DNA of 19,986 nucleotides, from the NCBI GenBank assembly GCA_031285105.1, contig JAITWV010000051.1, positions 1-19,986 of the forward strand, written 5' to 3'. The stretch comes from Streptococcaceae bacterium. GTDB lineage: Bacteria; Bacillota; Bacilli; Lactobacillales; Streptococcaceae. The position numbers were made by a program, and so were the translations under genes. Below the pieces are notes generated by a model. It was not told the origin of the DNA. It made no database searches and saw only the letters and a list, made by a program, of their open reading frames with translations. Numbering within the stretch: position 1 is the first letter of the stretch; each line of letters starts with the position of its first letter. This document shows, piece by piece, positions 6,610 through 12,481 of the stretch.

Positions 6610-7968
6610 TTAATTCCTTTCCAACGCATTGGTTAACGCCATTCCAGTTGTGATGACTGGGTCTTTTGTGATTGAAAATGGTGGTGCATAGGCTAAATCT
6701 AAATGAAATAAATCATCAACTTTCGCATTCATAGTAATTAGTGCAGCAAAAACATCCACTCGCTTATCCACACCTTGCCGACCAATAATTTGCACTCCTA
6801 ATAATCTTCTAGAAGTTTTATCTGCAATTGCTTTAATCATCATTTTTTTGCCGCCCATGTAATTTGGCTTATCTGGCTTTTCATTAAACAAAATAACTGG
6901 ATCGAAACCTTCAATTTCCGCTTGTTTTTGCGTCAAGCCAGTCTGAGCAATAGTTAAATCAAAAAATCGCAAAATTCCTGTTCCTAACACGCCACGATGT
7001 CTTGAATTTCCACCAGTCATCGCATCCCCAGCAATTCTTCCTTGTTTATTCGCTGTTGTTGCCATTGGATGATAAGCTGGTTTTCCTGTGATTAAATTGA
7101 ATGTTTCTGCGCAATCACCTACTGCATAAACATTTTCTAAGTTCGTCTGCATAGAAGAATCAACCGCAATCGCCCCAGTTTCACCTATTTTGACCCCAAT
7201 TGACTTGGCTAATTCAACATTGGGACGAACGCCTGTCGCTGCAATAAACAGATCCGCCTCTAACGTTCGCCCTTTCGTTGTCACAATCTGGGTAATTTTT
7301 CCTTCATTCCAAATGACATCAGCGACCTCTTCTTCCTTTGAGCAAGCGATATTATATTTGTGCATCTCATCAGAAATCCGAATCGCCATATCTTCATCTA
7401 AATGACTCATTGCCACTGTTCCACGAGTCATTAAAGTTATTTTTATCCCTAGACGATGCAGTTGCTCAGCCATTTCCAAACCGATAAAACCTGCACCGAT
7501 GATCAAAGCTGTTTTGGGGGAAGTTTTAGCAATATAAGTTTGAATTGTTTTCCCACTAGTAATATTTTTTATCCTAAAGAAATTCTCACATTGCCTATCC
7601 ACGAAAGCTTTGGGCGTATGATACCTTGAACCTGTTGCAAATACCAAAATATCATAGTTGTTAGAAAATGGTTCGCCTGTTAAAAGATTGGTACCATAAA
7701 CTTCTTTTTTCTCATGGTTAATCTTCGTAATTTCATGCCCGATATACACATCAACATTATACTTACTCTTAAAAAAAGCGGGTGTTCTTGGTGTCAGTTG
7801 GTCAAAATCATCTACTTCACCACCAACTGCGTAAGGAATTCCACATACTGAATAGGAAATATCCACATCTTTGTCGTAAATAATAATTTGTGCATTTTCA
7901 TCATTTCTTCGAGCTTTGGCAGCCACACTTGTTCCAGAAGCCACCCCACCGATGATTAGTATTTTCAT
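6610..7968 (-). CDS. CoA-disulfide reductase / NADH oxidase family flavoprotein
   Basis: A 452-aa FAD- and NAD(P)H-dependent enzyme of the single-cysteine group of the pyridine nucleotide-disulfide reductase family (CoA-disulfide reductase, NADH oxidase, NADH peroxidase). FAD-binding GGVASG is at residues 7-12, the redox-active Cys42 is in SYSVCGIPY, ATGSR is at 111-115, the NAD(P)H-binding GAGFIG is at 158-163, and FAD-binding VGDCAE is at ~283-288. The C-terminal dimerisation domain follows from ~325. The Cys42 context favours CoA-disulfide reductase or a water- or peroxide-forming NADH oxidase; the sequence does not decide which. ATG 7968 has AAAGGA upstream. It sits directly before the two-component genes with only 3 nt between, so it may belong to the same transcript. 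Confidence 0.9.
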   Translation of the reverse strand: MKILIIGGVASGTSVAAKARRNDENAQIIIYDKDVDISYSVCGIPYAVGGEVDDFDQLTPRTPAFFKSKYNVDVYIGHEITKINHEKKEVYGTNLLTGEPFSNNYDILVFATGSRYHTPKAFVDRQCENFFRIKNITSGKTIQTYIAKTSPKTALIIGAGFIGLEMAEQLHRLGIKITLMTRGTVAMSHLDEDMAIRISDEMHKYNIACSKEEEVADVIWNEGKITQIVTTKGRTLEADLFIAATGVRPNVELAKSIGVKIGETGAIAVDSSMQTNLENVYAVGDCAETFNLITGKPAYHPMATTANKQGRIAGDAMTGGNSRHRGVLGTGILRFFDLTIAQTGLTQKQAEIEGFDPVILFNEKPDKPNYMGGKKMMIKAIADKTSRRLLGVQIIGRQGVDKRVDVFAALITMNAKVDDLFHLDLAYAPPFSITKDPVITTGMALTNALERN

Positions 7969-8057
7969 TTTTACACGTCCTTTATTAGTGTTTGTTTTAT
8001 TTTATCACAAATGCTTTTTTAGACCTTTTATATGTACAACAATTAATGTTCATTTAT

Positions 8058-8109
8058 TAAAAAACAAAAACGAGGTAAGGACATACACCTGAGTTTGTCC
8101 TTACCTCGT
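8058..8109 (-). terminator. Strong rho-independent terminator after the acetate transporter gene
   Basis: A perfect 14-bp stem (8070-8083 with 8096-8109) and a 12-nt loop are followed on the minus strand by TTTTTGTTTTTT. It begins 8 nt past the stop at 8118 and separates this gene from the flavoenzyme. Confidence 0.93.
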
Positions 8110-8117
8110 TACATATT

Positions 8118-8729
8118 TTACTTTTTAAAAATCCCAAATGGTTTCCCAACTGGCAAGAATACTCTTCCAAAATGCACATTCAACACACTCGCTGCTGCGG
8201 CATAAAATGACAACATTGAAATAATAAACTCAGACCAACCCGCTAATTGATGCGTGAAATGTTCTGCAATCCCAAATGTATATCCTGATAAACCAATGAA
8301 TAAAAAGTTAATCATAAAGAAAATCGCAAACAATACTTTGTTCGTTTCCATTGCCCCGATTGTCATGAATAATGTGAAGATTAAATAACCAACAAAGGCA
8401 AATCCTAATTGATGCGGATCAGCTGCTTGTTGCATAGTTTCACCAAAAATTCCACCTTGTACCATCCAAGTCATCGCCACTGAAAACCAGAACAAACCAT
8501 AACCTGCAAATGCTGTCGCGCCGAAGGTATTGTTGTGTTTGGCATCAAGTGTCGCAGCATAAAATTGGGCAGCTGCTCCTAAGAAAATCGCCCATGGAAG
8601 TTCTAAACCTGTACCATGTGTCCAACCTAATTTTTCAGATGAAGCTACTAATGTCACCATCGCCAAACCAAACAATCCAATTGCTGATGGGTCTGCTGTA
8701 ATAATTTTTACTTTTTTAATCTCGCTCAT
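8118..8729 (-). CDS. Acetate uptake transporter, GPR1/FUN34/YaaH (SatP) family
   Basis: About 203 aa from ATG 8729, which has AAAGGA 6-8 nt upstream; the frame also allows a TTG at 8744. The protein has about six hydrophobic helices. Near the N-terminus ADPSAIGLFGLAMVT corresponds to the NPAPLGL-type family signature. Later segments include AIFLGAAAQFYAATLDAKHNNTFG, of which FLGAAAQFYAA and NNTFGATAF are the recognisable parts, and the SGYTFGIAEHF region. Members are proton-linked acetate or succinate channels in the cytoplasmic membrane. It is a single-gene unit with its own promoter and terminator. Substrate specificity is inferred from family. Confidence 0.87.
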   Translation of the reverse strand: MSEIKKVKIITADPSAIGLFGLAMVTLVASSEKLGWTHGTGLELPWAIFLGAAAQFYAATLDAKHNNTFGATAFAGYGLFWFSVAMTWMVQGGIFGETMQQAADPHQLGFAFVGYLIFTLFMTIGAMETNKVLFAIFFMINFLFIGLSGYTFGIAEHFTHQLAGWSEFIISMLSFYAAAASVLNVHFGRVFLPVGKPFGIFKK

Positions 8730-8754
8730 TTTATTTCCTTTCAATCAATCATAA

Positions 8755-8782
8755 ATAATAGCATTAGTGTGCATAGTAACAA
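8755..8782 (-). promoter_or_regulatory. Promoter of the acetate transporter gene
   Basis: On the minus strand TTGTTA (8777-8782), a 16-nt spacer ending in TGC, then TATTAT (8755-8760). A near-consensus -35 combined with an extended -10 makes this a good SigA-type promoter, 26 nt from the start codon. Confidence 0.66.
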
Positions 8783-8857
8783 AAATGAAAACTCTTTACA
8801 ATAAAAAAATTGCCTTTCTAATGTTTTTTTCTAAGTTTCTCACAATTTTGGATAAAA

Positions 8858-8903
8858 AATGAAAAACTGTGGAAAACTTGTTAATAATTGTTTTCCACAG
8901 TTT
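8858..8903 (-). terminator. Rho-independent terminator of the padR-DUF1048 unit
   Basis: A perfect 14-bp stem (8864-8877 with 8890-8903) and a 12-nt loop, followed on the minus strand by TTCATTTTTTAT. It starts 3 nt after the DUF1048 stop. Confidence 0.88.
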
Positions 8904-8905
8904 CA

Positions 8906-9256
8906 TTATTTGTTTAGTTTATTTTTAATATTTTCTTCCATTTTTGTTTTTAAATCATCTGTCCAATGTTTTGCGCCAATGGATCTACGATAATTTTCTG
9001 CAAATTCTCCAACATCTTCACCTGTAAATTCTAAAACTGAAATATTGTTTGCTGCTGCTTCTTCAAACATTTCAAGCAAATCATAAATTCCTTTGACCGT
9101 ATCCATTCCATCACCTGAGGCAAACTGGAACAAGTAATTTTGCATTTCTTTAAAGACCACTTGATATTCTTGAGGTAAAGATTTCACACGTTTCATTTGA
9201 TCTTTCCATTCTTGTTTTGCCTCGATTTGTTTTTTGATTGCTTCTATTAAACTCAT
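8906..9256 (-). CDS. DUF1048 family protein
   Basis: A 116-aa, helical, charged, probably cytoplasmic protein matching the DUF1048 family by its overall pattern: an N-terminal KKQIEAKQEWKDQMKRVKSL, a central FASGDGMDTVKGIYDLLEMFEEA-type helix (seen around residues 46-70), and FTGEDVGEFAENY near residue 80. The molecular function of the family is not established. Its ATG is 4 nt after the PadR stop and its ribosome binding site AAGGAG lies in the last PadR codons, so the two are coupled. DUF1048 genes are often found next to PadR regulators, and the arrangement here fits. Confidence 0.82.
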   Translation of the reverse strand: MSLIEAIKKQIEAKQEWKDQMKRVKSLPQEYQVVFKEMQNYLFQFASGDGMDTVKGIYDLLEMFEEAAANNISVLEFTGEDVGEFAENYRRSIGAKHWTDDLKTKMEENIKNKLNK

Positions 9257-9260
9257 GATA

Positions 9261-9581
9261 TTATTCTCCTTTTAAATTGTCTAATTTGTCTGAAATAAAC
9301 GCCCACTTACTCCAGAAATGTTCTAATTCTTCTTTGCCTGCTTCGTTTAATGAATAAAACTTACGCATTGGTCCAAGTTCACTTTTTCTTTTTTCCACAG
9401 TGACTAATTCTTTTTTCTCAAGGCGTAACAATATCGTATAAACAGTTCCTTCCACCATGTCATCAAACCCTAAATATTGAAGTGTCTTAGTAATTTCATA
9501 GCCATATGTTTCGTGATGACTAATAATTTCAAGGATTGTCCCTTCTAACACACCTTTTAACATTTCAGTTATATCTTTCAT
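9261..9581 (-). CDS. PadR-family transcriptional regulator
   Basis: A 106-aa winged-helix regulator. The N-terminus MLKGVLEGTILEIISHHETYGYEI, of which GVLEGTILEIIS and YGYEITKTL are diagnostic, is the PadR helix region. It is followed by VEGTVYTILLRLEKKELV (recognition helix) and the wing KSELGPMRKFYSLNEAGKEEL. The C-terminal helix is short, as in the small PadR subfamily. It probably represses its own operon: a copy of the TACT-n-AGTA palindrome lies between the -35 and -10 elements and another near the start site. PadR-like proteins respond to small compounds or antibiotics, but no ligand can be deduced here. Confidence 0.92.
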   Translation of the reverse strand: MKDITEMLKGVLEGTILEIISHHETYGYEITKTLQYLGFDDMVEGTVYTILLRLEKKELVTVEKRKSELGPMRKFYSLNEAGKEELEHFWSKWAFISDKLDNLKGE

Positions 9582-9598
9582 TTTTTACAGCTCCTTAC

Positions 9599-9673
9599 TA
9601 CTTAGTAATCTTAAGTACAGGTATATAATAATACTAAGTAGTAATTCGGTCAACTATTTGGTATTACTTAGTA
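9599..9673. promoter_or_regulatory. Three-copy PadR operator array, 33-bp spacing
   Basis: The 9-bp palindrome TACT-n-AGTA occurs at 9599-9607, 9632-9640 and 9665-9673. The centres (9603, 9636, 9669) are exactly 33 bp apart. The first two share a longer 13-bp core, TACTAAGTAGTAA, in opposite orientation. One copy falls within the padR promoter spacer, one near its transcription start, and the third about 50 nt upstream of the expected gtrA start site. This layout fits autoregulation by the PadR protein, possibly also control of the divergent gene. Confidence 0.72.
9625..9653 (-). promoter_or_regulatory. Promoter of the padR-DUF1048 operon
   Basis: On the minus strand TTGACC (9648-9653), exactly 17 nt, then TATTAT (9625-9630). 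The spacer contains the middle operator palindrome, so a bound regulator would block polymerase. Confidence 0.78.
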
Positions 9674-9705
9674 GTGGATATCAGTAAAATTATTTTGTTT
9701 CTGAT

Positions 9706-9713
9706 GATATAAT
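9706..9713 (+). promoter_or_regulatory. Extended -10 promoter of the GtrA-like gene
   Basis: A perfect TATAAT at 9708-9713 is preceded by TGA (extended -10). No convincing -35 is present. It lies 20 nt upstream of the start codon, leaving a short leader with the ribosome binding site AAAGGGGTGA. Confidence 0.6.
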
Positions 9714-9733
9714 ATGCTCAAAGGGGTGATTAA

Positions 9734-10237
9734 ATGGGTTTTTCACATAAATTTCAATTGATGCAAAATATTTTAATTGCTTATATGTTTTTTGGCATTA
9801 TCGCAACTTTTCTTTATTTCGGCGTTCGTTTTTTCCTCTTAAATCTTGGCGCAAGTACGATTATTTCTTTATTAGTTGCTCAAACACTTGCGATTTTATT
9901 TGGTTTTGTGACTAGCAAAAGATATATTTTTAAAAATGCAACGAGACATAAAAGTACTTGGATGCAGTTTGTTCAATTTGTCGCGGGGAGAATTTCTAGT
10001 GTTGGCATTGATTTTTTTATTAGTTTAATTTGCATGGAATTATGGGCGGGATTTTTCATTTCTTTGTTTCATTTGAACAGTATTGATTTTACACAGGGGA
10101 TTTTTATTCGACGACCATTTTCAGGATTTGTTGGAACACCTACTTTGTTGAATACATTTATATGGACGGTTGTGATTCAGATTTTAGTGGTCATTTTTAA
10201 TTATGTGATTTCTCGATATGTGGTTTTTAAAAAATAG
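9734..10237 (+). CDS. GtrA-like integral membrane protein
   Basis: 167 aa with four hydrophobic helices (about residues 12-35, 40-60, 85-108 and 142-160). The FGFVTSKRYIFKN stretch after helix 2 and the closing NYVISRYVVFKK are typical of the GtrA/DPMS transmembrane family, whose members help move polyprenol-linked sugars across the membrane during cell-surface glycosylation or modify wall polymers. The protein stands alone, without a neighbouring glycosyltransferase. The loop between helices 3 and 4 (about 108-138) is longer than the usual GtrA minimum. Transcribed divergently from padR with an operator copy upstream; terminator directly downstream. Confidence 0.82.
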   Translation: MGFSHKFQLMQNILIAYMFFGIIATFLYFGVRFFLLNLGASTIISLLVAQTLAILFGFVTSKRYIFKNATRHKSTWMQFVQFVAGRISSVGIDFFISLICMELWAGFFISLFHLNSIDFTQGIFIRRPFSGFVGTPTLLNTFIWTVVIQILVVIFNYVISRYVVFKK

Positions 10238-10283
10238 AAAATGCACAACTCTACTTTGAAAAATAGAATTGTGCATTTTTTTA
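10238..10283 (+). terminator. Rho-independent terminator of the GtrA-like gene
   Basis: A 16-bp stem with one mismatch (10238-10253 with 10264-10279), a 10-nt loop and a T7 tract to 10282, starting right after the stop codon. Confidence 0.92.
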
Positions 10284-10299
10284 TTTATGCTTACTTTCT

Positions 10300-10515
10300 T
10301 TAATAAAAATAGATTTCCCCCAGATCAATCCAAGATATAGGATACTCAAGAAAATTTTCAATCCAAAATTATCAGGAAAAAATTTAAAAACGGCAAATAA
10401 AATTAGAAATGAGATTGTTAAAGATAAAGAAACTGTTTATGGTGAGTATTTCTTATCGAATATTGATCTTGCAACACTTCAATCAATTATAAAAAAATTA
10501 GCTCATGAAGAATAA
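10300..10515 (+). pseudogene. Start-less coding remnant (3' end of a lost gene)
   Basis: The plus-strand frame ending with TAA at 10513-10515 is open back to a TAG at 10264-10266, but contains no ATG, GTG or TTG start. Its last ~65 codons look coding: lysine-rich and compositionally balanced, including KIFNPKLSGKNLKTANKIRN, ETVYGEYFLSNIDLATLQ and an ending IIKKLAHEE. The GtrA terminator lies immediately upstream, so nothing would transcribe it from there. I read it as the C-terminal remnant of a deleted gene; the family is not recognised. The exact 5' boundary is arbitrary. Confidence 0.45.
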
Positions 10516-10639
10516 AAACATTTGTGTATTTATCCATGTCTAGTTAATCTTTATTACAAAAAAAAAGACGAATATTATGTTTTTTTTGTTTGATAATCTA
10601 TAGAATGTTCGTATTTTATGCACTAAAATCGAAAAAATT

Positions 10640-10688
10640 ACTAAAAAAACGATTCGCCTATAAAATATATTTCATCGGCGAATCGTTT
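10640..10688 (-). terminator. Rho-independent terminator downstream of the MATE gene
   Basis: A perfect 12-bp stem (10647-10658 with 10677-10688) with an 18-nt loop, followed on the minus strand by a T7 tract (plus-strand A run 10640-10646). It is the second hairpin met after the MATE stop codon. Confidence 0.72.
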
Positions 10689-10693
10689 GCATT

Positions 10694-10729
10694 TTATCGG
10701 CGGACGAATGAAAATCAATCCGCCGATAA
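10694..10729 (-). repeat. First hairpin after the MATE gene
   Basis: A perfect 11-bp inverted repeat TTATCGGCGGA / TCCGCCGATAA (10694-10704 with 10719-10729). It is G/C-rich but has no T run on the minus strand. It probably protects the mRNA 3' end or works in tandem with the terminator at 10640-10688; the two stems share the ATCGGCG sequence. Confidence 0.6.
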
Positions 10730-10763
10730 TTTCTTTACTGTAAAACACGAACTTTCTCTAAAA

Positions 10764-12104
10764 TTAAATTGCCATCTTCCCTTTCCATCTTTGGCTTCTA
10801 TAATAAAAAATACTCAAAATCCCAGTTATTCCCCAACCGATTGGAATTGACCACGCCAAAGCTTCCGGCCCCATTCCTGCAAGATGAACAAGCATATAAG
10901 CGCTAATGGTTCGAATCGATAACGAAATTACTGGAAAAACCATCGCCATCACTGCATCGCCAACGCCACGATAAAATCCATTGAATAAAAACAAAAAGGC
11001 AAATAAAAAGTAAAATGTGACGATAATATACAAATAATCCTCACCAATTTGGCGAATTAAACCAGCATTGGGATCCGAATAATGCGTAAATGCCGCGATT
11101 AAATTGTCCCCAACTAACCACAAAATACTAGAAATCACTACTGCAACGATTAACATTTGAATAAGTGCCATTTTCAATGCTTTTCTCGCCCGTTTTTCCT
11201 TTCTTGCCCCCATATTCTGTGCAACAAATGTACTCAGTGCTTGTGAAATGGAGACAATCGGAGTATTTACCATTTGATCAATACGCCCAGCTAACGTAAT
11301 CGCCGCCATTGCCGCTGCACCGAACGAATTGATTAATCGAGTGATGGTCAAGCTTGCTAAATTGACAAAAGAAAGCTGTAGGGATGCGGGTAATCCATAT
11401 TTTAAAATTTGAAGAAATAATGCTTTGTCGAATAAAAATTTCTTGATCTGTAATTGCGGGACATTTCTTCGCACATAAATATAACAAATAAGCGCTGCTA
11501 AAAATTGCGCCAAAATTGTTGTTAAAGCGGTAATCCACAAGCCAAACCCCAAACCTGCGACCATAACTAAGTCAATAATAATATTTACGACACTTGTAAC
11601 AATCAGTATGTATAAAGGTATTTTGGAGTTTCCTAATGCTAACAAATAAGACTTGTACATATTATAGAAAACAACAAAAACGACACCACTCATAATAATA
11701 CGCATATAAACGAGTGCATCTGCAAAAATTTCTGCGGGTGCTTGTAATAATTCTAAGAGAAAAGGACTAAACACCAAGCCTAAAATGGTCATTATTGCTG
11801 CTAAAGTTCCTAGAAAAATAAAGCTGGTTGCTAAAGTTCGTTGCATTTTTTCGTGATTTTTTGCTCCATAATATTGAGAAATTAAAACCGATGCACCTGT
11901 TGTTAGTCCGATAATTGCAGAGATTAAAAAAGATGACGCGTTTAACGAAATTCCGACTGCAGCTAAGGCGTTCCCTGAAATAAACCGACCAACGATTGCG
12001 GCATCAGCTAGATTGTTGATTTGTTGAAAAAGGGCGGACATAAGCATTGGAGCGGAAAAGGATATAAGTTGTTTATTGATACTTCCTTGGGTGAAATCTT
12101 TCAT
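10764..12104 (-). CDS. MATE-family multidrug efflux transporter
   Basis: 446 aa from ATG 12104, chosen because AGGAGG sits 5 nt upstream; the frame continues to 12134 without a better site. The N-terminus DFTQGSINKQLISFSAPMLM, followed by QINNLADAAIVGRF, is the standard opening of the MATE (NorM/DinF-like) family. About twelve membrane helices follow in two similar halves, with the second half opening around YGLPASLQLSF and a matching ISQALSTFVAQNMGA. Members are Na+ or H+ antiporters that expel cationic drugs or metabolites. It is a single gene with its own promoter, divergent from the DXS-like gene. Substrate not deducible. Confidence 0.93.
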   Translation of the reverse strand: MKDFTQGSINKQLISFSAPMLMSALFQQINNLADAAIVGRFISGNALAAVGISLNASSFLISAIIGLTTGASVLISQYYGAKNHEKMQRTLATSFIFLGTLAAIMTILGLVFSPFLLELLQAPAEIFADALVYMRIIMSGVVFVVFYNMYKSYLLALGNSKIPLYILIVTSVVNIIIDLVMVAGLGFGLWITALTTILAQFLAALICYIYVRRNVPQLQIKKFLFDKALFLQILKYGLPASLQLSFVNLASLTITRLINSFGAAAMAAITLAGRIDQMVNTPIVSISQALSTFVAQNMGARKEKRARKALKMALIQMLIVAVVISSILWLVGDNLIAAFTHYSDPNAGLIRQIGEDYLYIIVTFYFLFAFLFLFNGFYRGVGDAVMAMVFPVISLSIRTISAYMLVHLAGMGPEALAWSIPIGWGITGILSIFYYRSQRWKGKMAI

Positions 12105-12126
12105 GAGAACCTCCTGTATTACTTTA

Positions 12127-12155
12127 ATTATCAAGGAAGTTTTGGGGAAAGTAAA
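12127..12155 (-). promoter_or_regulatory. Promoter of the MATE gene
   Basis: On the minus strand TTTACT (12150-12155), 17 nt, then GATAAT (12127-12132), 23 nt before the start codon. One or two deviations from consensus in each element with perfect spacing. Confidence 0.58.
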
Positions 12156-12210
12156 TGCGATGGAGAAAGATATTTATCGACACTATTGATTTAAAAATAG
12201 AACGAGTAAA

Positions 12211-12298
12211 TTCAGTACACTAAAATCATTCATTCAGTATACTAAAACTTCCATTTCAGTACACCGAATTTGTTCATTTAGTACACTGATTTTTTGTG
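12211..12298. repeat. Four tandem 22-bp repeats upstream of the DXS-like gene
   Basis: Units begin at 12211, 12233, 12255 and 12277, each exactly 22 bp. All start with a version of TTCAGTACAC followed by YRAWW and a variable A/T-rich part. The core AGTAYACY is near-palindromic, perfectly so in unit 2 (AGTATACT). The period is two DNA helical turns, so all cores face the same side. The array sits between the divergent MATE and DXS-like promoters (its end is 23 nt from the putative -35 at 12321) and most likely binds a regulator cooperatively. The rest of the 12135-12481 gap holds the promoters, a cop-box-like palindrome (12361-12370) and a small possible ORF (12408-12443). Confidence 0.75.
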
Positions 12299-12320
12299 CA
12301 TTTTACAACAAGCCTTCTAT

Positions 12321-12348
12321 TTGACTTTACTAAAATGAATGATAGTAT
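12321..12348 (+). promoter_or_regulatory. Putative promoter of the DXS-like gene
   Basis: TTGACT (12321-12326), 16 nt, TAGTAT (12343-12348); an alternative -10 is TATAAA at 12346-12351 with a 19-nt spacer. This would give a leader of about 125 nt before the start codon at 12482. Confidence 0.45.
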
Positions 12349-12360
12349 AAATATATTGTT

Positions 12361-12370
12361 TACATTTGTA
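12361..12370. promoter_or_regulatory. Cop-box-like palindrome TACATTTGTA
   Basis: Matches TACAnnTGTA, the motif bound by copper-responsive CopY/CopR repressors of enterococci and lactococci. Flanking bases extend it to TTACATTTGTAA. It is located just downstream of the putative start site of the DXS-like transcript. A single copy in AT-rich DNA can arise by chance. Confidence 0.25.
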
Positions 12371-12407
12371 ATCATTTAAAAATCTACCGAAACATGAGGA
12401 AATAATC

Positions 12408-12443
12408 ATGATTTTATACAAACGATGTTGTCTTTCTTTTTAA
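12408..12443 (+). CDS. Possible 11-residue leader ORF
   Basis: ATG at 12408 with GAGGAAA upstream opens MILYKRCCLSF, ending in TAA. It would lie in the leader of the DXS-like mRNA. The ribosome binding site is reasonable but the ORF is tiny and no attenuator hairpin follows, so it may be chance. Confidence 0.18.
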   Translation: MILYKRCCLSF

Positions 12444-12481
12444 CCAATATAGAAAAATTCAATTAAAAGGAAGATGAATCA

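Noticed and set aside
10562..10612. Weak inverted repeat ACGAATATT / AATGTTCGT as a plus-strand terminator
   Set aside because: Imperfect 9-bp stem with a long loop and no clear T tract; no gene upstream needs it.
10590..10850. 86-codon plus-strand open frame
   Set aside because: It runs through both strong hairpins and into the 3' end of the MATE gene on the other strand; it has no supporting ribosome binding site.
12211..12298. Repeat array as a short CRISPR
   Set aside because: The conserved part is only ~10-15 bp, spacers would be about 7-12 bp, and no cas genes are near; a regulator-binding array fits better.
12335..12379. 14-codon ORF MNDSINILFTFVII
   Set aside because: No ribosome binding site and it overlaps the putative -10 region of the DXS-like promoter.
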